From Nectonema munidae (lineage: Eukaryota > Nematomorpha > Nectonematoida > Nectonematidae), in contig JAUIRK010000144.1 in NCBI GenBank assembly GCA_030549495.1, forward strand, positions 310,001 through 374,000: a DNA stretch of 64,000 bases. Direction: 5' to 3'. Shown piece after piece: positions 1 to 10,488 of the stretch. The notes under the pieces were generated by a model. That model was not told where the DNA came from. It ran no database searches and saw only the letters and a program-made list of their open reading frames with translations. How positions within the stretch are numbered: position 1 is the first letter of the stretch; each line of letters starts with the position of its first letter. The position numbers and the translations under genes were made by a program.

Positions 1-347
1 TTTATCGTCAAATCTCAAAAACTTTTGTATGCCTTGAAATTTGTTTTTTGGCATTGTTTCATTGAAAATACTTCTGCAATAATTTTTAAACCAAAAAGAA
101 TTTAAGGGCTCATTTTTTCCTTTTAGTATTCCTCCTAAAATAGAGAGACCAAAATAACGCACACAGATCCGATCATTTTCTTTCATATCAAAATTCTCAT
201 CATTTTTATTTTTGACTTCTTTTATAGTAAAGTTCAGTATACTTGAAATTGTTTGAAGACCAATAAGTTGAAAAAAGACATCTAAAATGTTGTGTATTGA
301 TTAAATAAACTTCTTTGTGCCTCCTTTAGTTCTTGGAACAGAGGTCC

Positions 348-430
348 CCAAACTACGGCCCGCGGGCCATATCCGGCCTGCGAAGTAAGTTTATCTAGCC
401 GCAAGCTAAATTTTTATAATGAAAGGTGTT
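348..430 (+). mobile_element. hAT-type terminal fragment
   Basis: A stretch beginning CAGAGGTCCCCAAACTACGG, followed by GC-rich sequence (cccgcgggcc), has the look of a Charlie/hAT 5' terminal inverted repeat, a family that starts with CAG and often carries a 'GGTCCCCAAAC' core. No matching right end was found within the next 2 kb, so this is called a solo end of a decayed element. Reading 693-830 gives a short acidic open stretch (EEYQDIFSSSEDECEPVSQ) that could be part of an old transposase N-terminus, but it is not joined to anything convincing. Confidence 0.45.
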
Positions 431-1341
431 ACTTACAAAAGATATATTTTTGAGAAATATTGTGTTCATTTCCACTTTTTACATATCCTCAGTGTATCAA
501 CTGTGTCACATCGAGGGGAAAAACATCTAAAGGTTGCTTTATTTTGTTTTAAACAAGTATTTATAGGAATTTCATGATGCCTGTGTTTTTTAACTTAGTT
601 TTTTTAGATTCAAGAAAATTTTGGTCACTCCTGCTTTACACCATTCTCTTCGACCCTTACTTGAAAATAAAATTTCTGAGGATAAAGAAATTGTATATCA
701 GAATTTGTTGAAAAAGAAGTAACTGAAGGAGAAGAGTATCAAGACATATTTTCATCATCAGAAGATGAATGTGAACCCGTCTCACAAACCAAAGAATCAA
801 GAAATTCACGAGCGTTCATTGAAAAGAAATAAAACTAGAAGCGAGTGTGAGGAAAGAATGAAAGTATTTAGCAGTTTTCCGATGCTGTTGTTATAAATTG
901 ACAGAAAGATGATTTATTACGCAGACATAGACACGTGGAGATAAATCCAGATATCAAATTCATCAAGATTTGTGCAGCTATTTCATGAGTGATAGCTGAG
1001 CTGCATGTGTTCATCGGATACGAATGAAATACAACTAATATAACCAATTTTATAAATAAAGATTTTTTGTGTTGTACAACAACCCTAATTCGTATTTGTA
1101 TGTATAAAAAACGTGATAATATTTTTCCTTGTAATCCTAGGGTTACAGATTTTTCGTGAATAAAAAATTTCGATAGAAAGTTAATAAATTTTAAATAGCA
1201 CATTTGGGCTTAGTTTTAAGGACATTTTTTCGTGCGATTAGTTTTTTCATTCGTGGAAAATAAATTACACAATTTTTTCTAACGCTTGGAAAAATATTTT
1301 TTTTTGACATATTTGCTCAAATCGCCTCCAAATTTATGGCT

Positions 1342-1557
1342 AGAATTAGATAATGTCATTTTTAAAACATATTTTCAAAAAGTGAAACTTTCCATTTTAT
1401 TGACTCCGGCATTACCTGCAATAAATTAAAATAAAATTATAAATTTATTGCATTCTCCAATATTGCTCTTCTTTTTTTTTAACCAAATTGCCAGAGCTAA
1501 CAAAATTAAAAAGTTTTACTTTTTGAAAATATGTCTTAAAGATGTCATTATCTAACC
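1342..1557. mobile_element. MITE with ~45-bp inverted ends
   Basis: The left end (agataatgtcat... followed by catattttcaaaaagtgaaac) is repeated in reverse complement at the right end (gttttactttttgaaaatatgtc...gatgtcattatct). The interior is AT-rich and non-coding. The same end sequence recurs at about 45150-45250, next to the same 'ccctaagccc' motif, which makes this a dispersed family. No transposase is encoded. Confidence 0.6.
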
Positions 1558-1599
1558 CTAACCCTAAGCCCAAAAAACTTTTTTTTTTCTAATACTTCT

Positions 1600-1765
1600 T
1601 TATAGTATAATTATAATATGATAGGGTTATGAATGTCTTTATTCTTTTGACGGTTAGAAAGATTATACTAGATAAAAGTATAAAGGGTTGTCTCCCGTAT
1701 CCAACCTCTTGTGGTTATGGAAGATATCAGAGGTCTGGCAAGACCTCCGGGGAGACAACTTGCCA
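1600..1765. repeat. Dispersed repeat shared with ~44.6 kb
   Basis: The block from 1617 to 1690 (tatgatagggttatgaatg... attcttttgac.gttagaaag) is found in reverse complement at about 44630-44690. It is followed by 'gttgtctccc' and by an inverted 'GGTCTGGCAAGACC' core (1733-1770). That core motif also appears twice in the direct duplication at 48960-49135. Non-coding. Confidence 0.5.
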
Positions 1766-2289
1766 GACCTTATTATATATTTAATATAAATCGTAAAATG
1801 GTAACATTTTGGCAATTGTGAAGTTGGAAAAGTATCACGAAATATTTGGGTGAACTACCCGATTTATCTTCTTCAGTCTTCACAAGTGAGCATTGCCAAT
1901 GCAGTTATAAAAAAAATAGTGCTTCTATTTTTATTTTAAATATATTTATAAATTTTGTATTTTAAGGAAAGTGTTTGCAATTAGCTTCACTCCAAAAGAA
2001 GATGAAGGAAGTGAGAAGAGTGGAGAAATATGTTACTGTAGTATATCTTTAAAAGAAAAAGACCACTCACTACGCACAACTGTCAAATTTATTTGCAAAT
2101 AAAGTTTTTTGATGTGAATATTGTCGTGTTAAAATGCTGAAAGATACATTTTTCAAATCATTGCAAATATTTTTCATTGTTCTTTATTGAAGAAAAGCTT
2201 TAACAATAAAAAAAAATAGATAAATCTTGTAAGTTTTCACATGAGAATCCGAGCTTTCAGTGTCGAAGGCTTAAAGTCGCACTCCGATA

Positions 2290-3500
2290 CTAACGTGGTC
2301 GAACATTTTAAAAGAAGGCTTATAGACATTTAGCCGAAAGATACTTGGCCGAACGGACATTTTAATAAACAAACATCTGGCGGAACAATATTTTTACCAA
2401 AGGGACATTTGCCCGAAATACATCAATTTATAATGCTGTATTATCATCTAACATCGCATTTATTTGAATTATATCCCGTGTAAAATATTATACTATATCT
2501 CATAAACAGGGCAGTTAAAAATCAATAAAGTAGATTTTTGATTTCTAATAGCACTTTTTCTAAAACACGTAAACAGTCTTTTTTTATGAAGTTTGTATAA
2601 AAGAAGTCCGGGTTTTCTTTGTATTCTTTCTTAGGTCAAGAAAAGTCAAAATTTTATCAATAGCTCAACATTTTAATAGTACATTTTTTGTAAGTAATAA
2701 CAATTTTTTAAAATTTATTTTTTTTTTCTATTGTGAAGAGTTCATAAACCAACTAAAAATAGATTATTTCATTTTTGTAATTATTTGACATATCATTTTT
2801 AATATAGATTACAATTTTGACTCACCCCTTCTAGCACATAAATAAAATGTTTGAAGAACGTGATCTTCGAATCCTACAAAGAAAGATGGATTTGATTTAT
2901 ATAGAAATATGGAATTTGAAGACACCGTGTGTGTTATAAATAAAAAACATATGAAAAAAAAAGAAATATTTCTTCTCTAGCACATGTAAAAAAGAAGGGA
3001 AAGATAAATTCCAGTGATTAAAAGGCTTTTGTCCAAAGATCGCGCCTTTTCAAAAGAGAATACTTTAAAATATAAAATGGTATCTTACAATAATAATATA
3101 ATTGACAAAAGTGATTATAGGATAATTTTTATGTCAATTAATTTTTGTGGTCAATTTTTGAAGGATTTATAGGCCAATAAGCAATTGCTCACAATATTTA
3201 AAAATACTTTTTTTTCTAAATAAATTTTTGTTTTATCAAATTTTTGTTTGCAATAAATTTTTAAGATAAAAGTTTATTTCTATCTTAATAATTCGTTTTT
3301 ACTCTATTTTTTTGAGTTTTAGAATTTTAACATGAAAACAACATTTTTATTGGTTGCAAAAGTTTGGAAATATTCTAAACTGTATTTTACATTTATATAG
3401 AAATATTCCTTCACCAAAAAATGGTTATTCGGTCAAATGTTCGTTCGTTAAAATTTTAATTCGGCCAAATGTCTGTTTTGTTCGACCAAATGTCCGAGTA
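2290..3500. mobile_element. Non-autonomous DNA element with subterminal GGCCGAA/ACATTTGG repeats
   Basis: Both ends carry clustered copies of a 'GGCCGAACGGACATTT' type motif: at 2298-2425 in one orientation and at 3428-3496 in the reverse complement. The flanks hold a candidate 7-bp target duplication CCGATAC (about 2284-2290 and 3498-3504). The interior is AT-rich without an ORF. The same terminal motifs bound the hAT remnant at the centre of the GPCR palindrome (9312-9386 and 10489-10550), so this is probably a deletion derivative of that family. Confidence 0.55.
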
Positions 3501-3646
3501 CCGATACCAAATACTTGAACTACCATTCTTATTTCTTTTCGGATGCAGTAGAAATTTTTTTTGGATATAATTATTAAGAATGAGAGAACATAAAATTAAA
3601 ATTAATTAAATAACACTCACTTATTCTAGAAGCTTGAAAAAATCGT

Positions 3647-3965
3647 GTGTGCCCAGTAACTTTAAGCGAATGTGAACTTAGTTTTTCTACTTTAACCGGT
3701 TGTCGACTTCACAAAAATGTGAATCGTCCGCCTTTATTAATGCTTTTAAATACAAATCTTCTGCTTTGTGTTAGTTATCGTCTGATTATTATGGTCGATA
3801 ACGGTTTAAGAAGACTTAAAACTTTGCTGAGAAGAGCACCATGCCTCAAAAAAGACTCAATGCAATAGCTCTCTGTCATTGCAACCATGTTCTGCGGGAT
3901 AGCAAATCTCTGAGTCTCTTGTCAAGGAGTTTGCAAGGAGAAACGAGAAATATTTGGAGACTAAG
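3647..3965 (+). pseudogene. hAT transposase C-terminal remnant (ZMYM1/THAP9-like)
   Basis: Two out-of-phase stretches match the C-terminal dimerisation region of hAT transposases of the ZMYM1-like type. 3662-3700 gives SECELSFSTL. About 3800-3960 gives RLKTLLR, then in the next frame STMPQKRLNAIALCHCNHVL (the family reads roughly 'LRSTMGQERLNALALLHIH'). A frameshift near 3835 and an insertion between the blocks show decay. No ends were identified. Confidence 0.5.
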
Positions 3966-4761
3966 ATGATGCTCAAATGCTATTTTTGTGCTTATTTAAT
4001 TTCGTGATATTTTTCTTAGTTTGTTTTGAATTTTAATATTAATAAACTTCTTCTCTTTCTGAAATAAATATTTCAAGGCCTTGCTCAAAGTAATCATACT
4101 TCGAAAAAGATTCAATTCAACTCTTTTGGTATTTGTATGCTGTAATTTTCTGTTGTTGCATCTCCTGATTAATATCAATTATATACTAGAGTTGGTATTG
4201 TTTCTGAATTGTAGGATCGGAAGAGTAAACGCTAATAGATATAAAATAGTTTGCTTTGAAAAAAATATTTCTGTACAAAATTTATAGCATTGTATAAGTG
4301 CTCTAGTATTTACATATGCAAATCTATTTTGGCTCTAGGAATCTTTCAGATCAGTAGTGCACAAAATTATCGTGAAATAAAAGTACATTTTATCCTACTG
4401 AATCAACTCACTGTGATGAATCAAATTTTTTAGATCACTATTTAGCTAAGAAAGAAATGAACTAGACTTACTGCAAAATATATGAAAGACTCTTTAGTCG
4501 CACTTTGGCGAATTCTGATCTAAAATGGATCCCTTAATTTTAGCTTAGACTTTGGTATGAAACAAAATAACGGTAGGGAACTACTTGATTTTGGAGTCCC
4601 AAATGCAATTACTTTTTCATCAAAGCCAAGAATGCAAGTACATCTATCAATTGGAAAATACAATTACAAAATCCCCTTTTTCCATAAACATTGCAAATAT
4701 TCTCATTCATCTCCAGGATAAAGTGTGAACAAAGGCGATTTCTTCATGCGCACTATATATA

Positions 4762-5290
4762 CAGGGTGTCCACAGAGTCTTTGGACCAAATTTATAAATT
4801 CATTAAAAAATTTTAAGAAGTGCTATTAAATTAATTAATCAGTTGTTATTAAAGTTTTTAATAATATCCTCATTGGGAATAGAAGTTCGTAAATTTTTGG
4901 ATAAAAAATTCCCTACACGCTGGATTGAAAGAGATATACCGATACCTTGGCCCATCGTTCTCCGGATATAGCACCCTTAGATTTTTTCTTGTGGGGCTAC
5001 TTGAAAGATGTTGTGTATCGCATCAAAGTAAAGAACATAAGTGACCTTAAGGAAAGAATAACTGCCGCTGTGGAGACAATTGATAAAAAAAAATGTTAAG
5101 AATAACGTGGACTGAAATAGAATATGGTTTAGATGTCCTCCGTGCTACAAATGGGGCTCATATAGAAATTTAGTAATGCTTTGAATAAAAACTTGACTAT
5201 TTAAATCTATATTGACTTATTTAATTTGATTGACTATTTACTTGATATTATTTAAACATATTTTTTAAATTGTCTAAACACTTTGTGGAC
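4762..5290 (+). mobile_element. Internally deleted Tc1/mariner-superfamily element
   Basis: Inverted ends (GGTGTCCACAGAGTCTTTGG at 4764; right end reverse complement gtccacaaagtgtttagac) lie in TA-rich flanks, as expected for TA-inserting elements. The inside keeps only the transposase C-terminus at about 4905-5175: SPDIAPLDFFLWGYLKDVVY, which contains the third catalytic acidic position, then NISDLKERITAAVE and ATNGAHIEI before a stop. A frameshift occurs near 5090. At ~530 bp against ~1.3 kb for an intact copy, most of the gene is gone. Confidence 0.7.
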
Positions 5291-5538
5291 ATATATATAT
5301 TTGAATTTTTGATCAATTACAAGTCAATAATCTCAATATTTTGAAAGGCTTAAGCCAGTGTTTATGTGCAAGAATGCACTTAAATATGAGAATGGCATTT
5401 ATTCGACATCCCTGCTTTGCTGAAGACGCTCTCTGGTGGTGCTTACGGTGCACGACAACATCCCAGTATGTTTTTATCAAACTGCACATAGCGCAAATAT
5501 TTCAATTTTGAAGTTGCTTTTATTGATATCCTTCTTGT

Positions 5539-5741
5539 CAGTGCCGGATTAATAAAAAAATTTGGAAATTTTTTTTTTGACTTTTTGTAATATCTTTCAA
5601 TTTTGCTCTTGAATTTCGGGGTTTTTTTTATCTTTTTTATAGAACCTAGATAAATTTTATTAAAAAATTATTTACTTCCTGACTATCATTTGTAAATTTA
5701 ATCGATCTGCTACAGGCCCGCACTTGGTAGATCCGGCACTG
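5539..5741. mobile_element. 203-bp MITE with CAGTGCCGGAT ends
   Basis: The left end reads cagtgccggatt and the right end is its inverse (agatccggcactg). Size and CAG...CTG termini suggest a hAT-derived MITE. The 8 bases on each side do not match, so a target duplication is not visible. Non-coding. Confidence 0.55.
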
Positions 5742-5869
5742 TCATATATGGTATGCTACGTTTAATTGTCTTGTATTTAATTACAAGTACAATACAAAAT
5801 GTACCTGATACCGACCCCCTATCCCTTTAAAGCTTATTCCCATGGACTTTGATTCTTCAAATCCTTTAC

Positions 5870-6230
5870 ACCCAAATTTCATAAATGTAAAATCTTTAGT
5901 TTTGTGAGTAATTGAAAAAAAACAAACTCTAAATTAATCTTCATTGCCGCGGTCCTTTCCAAAAGTTCTGGCTTAGATTCAACAGACTCTTCCGTATACA
6001 TTTGTTTCGCTTTTCCGTCCAAAACAATTTTGCCATGGAAACATACACTACACCTAAAACTAGAGGGATTATTGTCTTCTTTAAACCGTGTATATGCGCT
6101 TCCCCTTAGCATAGGGTTGCCAGATTTGCCGAATTCGGAGTCGTTTAACAACGGAATCCCCAAAGATTTATGTAGGAATCTCGTTTTTCATTCACTAATC
6201 TTGTGTGTCAAAAAAGGAGTTTAGAAAACT
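5870..6230 (-). other. Unassigned GC-richer stretch
   Basis: This block is less AT-rich than its surroundings and keeps an open frame on the minus strand of about 90 codons, starting only from a TTG. It contains SAYTRFKEDNNPSSFRCSVC. I do not recognise the family. It could be an isolated exon or a worn transposon fragment; the 'gggttgccagatttgccgaa' at 6113 resembles a transposon end. No splice sites were convincing. Confidence 0.2.
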
Positions 6231-7429
6231 TATCAACGCATGTGATTGCTTATTTCTTTTTTTAATGATATTTACTCATTCCTCACTTCTAAAGTTTGTT
6301 TCACATTAATTAAATTTTTTTTGTAAGAAATACCAAATTTTATTCTAGATTTTTTTCACTAGAATTTTTGTCGCGGTTTGATAATGTTAAACTTTGGCAA
6401 CCGTCCCTTAGCATAAATAAAATCCTTTCAAAGGAATGGGATAAAATTCAAAGAGTTAAATGAAAGTCAGAGAACGATGTGGGGTTTCGAGAAATAGCGA
6501 AACAGCGTTCGGAGTTCAGTTTGGATCGCTTTTACCACACGCAAAATTCATTTGCAATCAGCCTTTGAGTTGGGAATACATTTTTTTAATATAAAATTTA
6601 TTGATTAAACAAATGGAAATCCCGCCAAAATTGGGATAGTTGGCATGCCTGGTAATGCAAATATATATTGATTAATTTTTTTATAAAAATGCTAAAAAAA
6701 AAAGGAGATTTATTGAAAGTAAGAAAGATGATGTAAGTATTTAAAATTTTGTAAGATCGCATCTTCTCGCATTTTTCCGTCGATGCAGAGGATTGGGAAG
6801 GCAAAGTGCATCATCCCAAAAACGACATAATGGATTTTTTAGGGTGTTTTCATCCTTCATTTCTAAGGGTAATCAACCGTAAAGGAAATTAGTACATATA
6901 ATGGAGAAAAAAAATTAAAATTTATGCATAGATCTTTTTAGAATCAGCATTAACCCATTTTAACTTTAGTATTAAAAAGTTGAAAAGTAGATTTTTTTAA
7001 TTAATTTAGACGAATATATCAATAATAATTGAAAAACAAGTATGTATATAATTTTCACATAAATTTGAATATTAAATTCTGCAATTTATTTTCTTATGAG
7101 TGAAATGTTTGTTTACTAATTAACTTTGAAATACTTGAAAATTTTACTATCCAATTAGTGAAAACGAATACATTTTGAGTTTGAAAGTTAAATGAACTTT
7201 TCGTGTTTTCATAGAGAAAGCACAACTGTGCATCTTGTGTGGAACTGAGCAAGGAACGCTTCAAGAATAATCAAATTCAGGACTGTATCCAAACGAAATA
7301 TCTAGGCAAACCTACCCACGATCCTAGAAAATATTTCGACGAAAAATGAAAGCTGACAAACTACTAATAATGAAAAGGGAAATTCCAGTGTTGTCACGTG
7401 TCCATGGAGAGTATTTGAAGAAGCTTTGA
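6231..7429. other. AT-rich intergenic sequence
   Basis: No supported gene. About 7210-7330 contains a short Cys-containing stretch (AQLCILCGTEQGT) that may be a worn zinc-finger piece of a transposase, but it is too short to assign. Confidence 0.4.
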
Positions 7430-9386
7430 AAAATCCTGAGATTGACAACATTGCTGGAATCCATCAAAAAAAGTTAAATTATTTTATAATTCTTTTTTTT
7501 AAGTTTTTTGATTCAAGCTTTATATTTATAAAACAAATAATCACAATGTGCTTTAAAAGCGTGTGGTTTTATTTTTGTTAAAAATAGAGCCAAAATATGA
7601 AGTGGAGAAAAGTGCAAAAATTTTCATTTTCTTCTGCAACTTGTTTCGCAAAAAGCCGATTTTCTGAAAAATTTTAATGCCAAAGTTTTTGACCTCTGCA
7701 CGATAATTTTTATCAGCAAAAAAGTAAATGAAATTGAAATTAATGCTGAAAGGCAGCGAGATATAAAAGAAAGTTATGTAGTTGATGATGTACACTATTT
7801 TGAAATAACGATAGCTATTGAGGTAGTAGAAATAAAGGGTGAAGAAGGATGTTAGGCTGTCTGGAATCATAGTGAAGGTGTAAAAAATGGAAATTATAAT
7901 GAGAAATGCGACATTGAAGTATGTCGTGGATAAAGAAGAGCGTTTGCGTTCACTAGAATTTGATTTGAAACTTGCGAGCACTGTGATGAAGTGCCTGAAA
8001 GAAATGAAAATCTTGATTGAGATGAAAAGTGTCGTCAAAGATGGAACTACTCTACACACAAACTTCTTAATCACATCCAAGAAAACGATAAGAGAAGAAG
8101 ATTTGGTGAAGAAGACAACATATCTCACTACATCTGTCGTCTCGTCGATCATGTCATGGATGGTATAGCGGAAAAAGGAGATCATGGATAAGCCAAAACA
8201 GATAAGTGCCAAGCTCAATGGCCCAAACTGATAAAAGTACGAGTTTCGCCATTTAACTTTAGATGCGGGGTAGGCTAATAAGATGTATCGATCAAGGATG
8301 AACACAAAGAGCATGAGTCCTATGAAGTAGGAGAAAGCAAAGATGAGGTATTCCACGAAAAATACTTCGAAGTATAGCTGCACTTTGGTGTGGCTCGTGT
8401 AATGCCGGTGATTGTGATTAAGATCATAAATGTGTTTAATCAAGTGGTTGTCAACATACAATTCCACCTTGTCTACCCAGTTTTTCATGAAAATCAGTGA
8501 GTTCAAAACGATGGCGCCAAGCGATGCAAACGTCATGAATTTGTAGCCGTCATCACTTTTACGTCGAAGTTTTACATAAGTGGACACAGAAAGGATAGAA
8601 ATCGTCATAGACATTAGACACAGTGATGGAACGTACGCATTTCTCGTGATTTGATCGAAGTGTATGAATCGGAGGTACGGAAAATAATCGTCTCCTACAT
8701 TCTCCAAAAAGTAAATATACGCAAGGAAGAGCTCATGCATCTTTCTTTGTTTCAAGCAAATGTTTGAGCGTTAAAATGAGGGGAATTTTGTATCGATTTT
8801 ATATAATTTTTGTGTTATCAATAATTAATTTCAATACACAGTTAAAGTAATAGGCATTCGATATGCATTATATTCAAAGCATCGCAGTGTTAGTGTAATA
8901 AATCTATGTATCAAAAGCTAATATTTCGACATTTGCTATTTCTTTTTGATATTGCTTTTATACACACAGCATACCATAGAATATAATATATATATATGTG
9001 TGATTTATGTTTCCTAAACAAAACATGATTCAAGATGGGAATTAAAACTGACCACAACCAATTTGTTTGAATTATATTACTTTTCTCGTTATAGACTTTT
9101 AATATGAAATATATAGAGATAGTGGATTATTGGCAATACATATTCGTTTGTGCGAATCTTCAACAAAACATTGATATCGTGTTTTGCGTTCTGAATTCAC
9201 AATCGTGGATCATTAAGAAATATTGGAGATGCGCTAGTCAGTGATATTCGTAATTTTACTTTAGCAAAATTAATGACATTGTAGAAGCACCCTCTTTTCA
9301 CGGTACATTTGGCCGAATCGACATTTATCTGACCGATATTCGGCCTAATAAAATTTTACTATACGGACATTTAGCCGAATCTACAT
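7430..9386. repeat. Left arm of GPCR palindrome
   Basis: This ~1.96-kb segment is present in reverse complement at 10489-12425. Homology covers the entire GPCR gene, ~250 bp beyond its stop codon, ~560 bp of 5' flank, the motif 'gcaccctcttttcac', and then the terminal ~85 bp of the hAT-like element at the centre. Outer homology fades at about 7430 (left) and 12425 (right). Small indels exist: about 30 bp of element end at 9312-9342 is missing from the other arm. Confidence 0.85.
7553..8740 (-). CDS. Rhodopsin-like GPCR, copy A (intronless)
   Basis: A 395-residue orphan seven-transmembrane receptor. The start chosen is the ATG at 8740-8738 (MHELFLAY); the frame opens slightly earlier only from a TTG. 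Hydrophobic segments fall at about residues 37-57, 66-86, 126-149, 171-190, 228-250, 274-293 and 314-338, with a DRY motif at 150-152 closing the third. The usual NPxxY of the seventh is replaced by NFNFIY (334-339). No Cys sits at the outer end of helix 3, so the standard extracellular disulphide seems absent. The N-terminus is short with no signal peptide. Class A membership follows from topology and DRY; the ligand is unknown and peptide-type is only a guess. The gene is intronless and faces away from its twin at 11109-12296. Its reading frame is intact, and the copies differ at 9 residues, 8 of them after residue 330. Confidence 0.75.
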   Translation of the reverse strand: MHELFLAYIYFLENVGDDYFPYLRFIHFDQITRNAYVPSLCLMSMTISILSVSTYVKLRRKSDDGYKFMTFASLGAIVLNSLIFMKNWVDKVELYVDNHLIKHIYDLNHNHRHYTSHTKVQLYFEVFFVEYLIFAFSYFIGLMLFVFILDRYILLAYPASKVKWRNSYFYQFGPLSLALICFGLSMISFFRYTIHDMIDETTDVVRYVVFFTKSSSLIVFLDVIKKFVCRVVPSLTTLFISIKIFISFRHFITVLASFKSNSSERKRSSLSTTYFNVAFLIIISIFYTFTMIPDSLTSFFTLYFYYLNSYRYFKIVYIINYITFFYISLPFSINFNFIYFFADKNYRAEVKNFGIKIFQKIGFLRNKLQKKMKIFALFSTSYFGSIFNKNKTTRF

Positions 9387-9871
9387 ATTTCCTTAATGTT
9401 ATCATGAATAAATGTTAACATTTCAACGTTATCATCCTTCAACCTCGCTCTTCTTGAAATCACAGTTGCACCTGATCGGGAAAACAAACGTTCTGATGAC
9501 ACGCTTGTAGAAACAGCGGACATCCACTTTCCACTCAGCCAAGCCAATACAGGAAAAGTATCGCGATTGGCGTTCCACCATTGAAGCGGATCAAGTATTT
9601 TTGATTGCTTGCATAGCAATAAATATTTTTCCAGTTCAATTTCATCGGAACAATCTTCCTTCATCATTTCATCGCTTCCTGGTGTGGAGAAAATGTCTCC
9701 AAGCAAAGAGTTATTTGTCCTTGAAGGACCGACACCATCACGATACGTATGTTTCTCCACATGAAGAAGTTGTGGTGTGGCACTTTTCATTTGATTTAGA
9801 AGCTCTTCTTTTGCGGTGCAGCGCTCTTCTATAGAAAACCCATTCATCCCTGTTAGTCTTGGATCGAGCAA
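9371..9871 (-). pseudogene. hAT transposase C-terminal domain (ZBED1/AC1-like), partial
   Basis: The 166-codon minus-strand frame contains the hAT dimerisation domain. The order is an acidic lead (EIELEKYLLL), then DPLQWWNANRDTFPVLAWLS, then the conserved SVSSERLFSRSG block and ARLKDDNVEMLTFIHDNI. This is the last third of a usually 600-700-residue transposase; the BED finger and the DDE catalytic core upstream (higher coordinates) are missing. As a fragment it cannot be active. The clean frame suggests fairly recent loss of the rest. Confidence 0.8.
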
Positions 9872-10221
9872 TATTGTCCAGAGCAGCGAAATCTGTAACC
9901 CTTGAAAACGGCTGGTGAATTCATTTATAACTTCTCACCGGAATGCTTCTACATTATACAGCATAATTTGGTTTCTTTATCAATTCTTAACTTCTATACC
10001 CAGATTTTGTAATGAATAACTTATCTACTCTCAGTTACATTGCCAAATGTGTTATGACATGACATGTCTGATGAAAAATCTGTAAAGTACTTTTTGTTTC
10101 CTTTTATTATTATACTTATATATACATAAATTACTTGATGAACTCTAAGTTACATGCCAAATCTGTTAAGATATGAGTATATTTTTTTATATGTATATTT
10201 AGTATATTTTATATGTATATG

Positions 10222-10370
10222 TAGAGGAGGCATGAGTATGGTTGGTTAGATGCCGGATTCGATGACTCAAGGTCTTGGGTTCGATTCTACTCAAGCTTGC
10301 TTTTCTCATGGTTCGATACAAGCGGCGCAATTGTGCCTTTTCGATGAAACACCATATGGTACCATTATGA
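10222..10370 (+). mobile_element. tRNA-derived SINE copy
   Basis: The sequence shows an A-box-like ggttggttagatgcc and, ~35 bp later, a B-box-like gggttcgattc, the internal RNA polymerase III promoter of tRNA-derived SINEs. A related copy with the same spacing lies at 63579-63700. No clear A-rich tail or target duplication is visible. Confidence 0.5.
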
Positions 10371-10488
10371 TTATGATTTTATTGAGTTTTAGTGTTTTAA
10401 CATTTGAACAATATTATTTTGTTGGTTACAGAAGTCTGGAAAAATGTTAAATTGTTTTTATATTTTCGGTCAAATATCCGTACTTCAA

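Noticed and set aside
868-1203. 111-codon minus-strand frame
   Set aside because: No ATG-supported start context, no motif, composition like random AT-rich DNA.
1553-1566. ctaaccctaaccctaa, telomere-like
   Set aside because: Only two units of CCCTAA, embedded in a MITE border; not a telomeric tract.
7887-8168. 93-codon frame antisense to the GPCR, mirrored at 11681-11962
   Set aside because: It exists only because the receptor sequence is duplicated. It has no family features and lies entirely within the coding region on the other strand.
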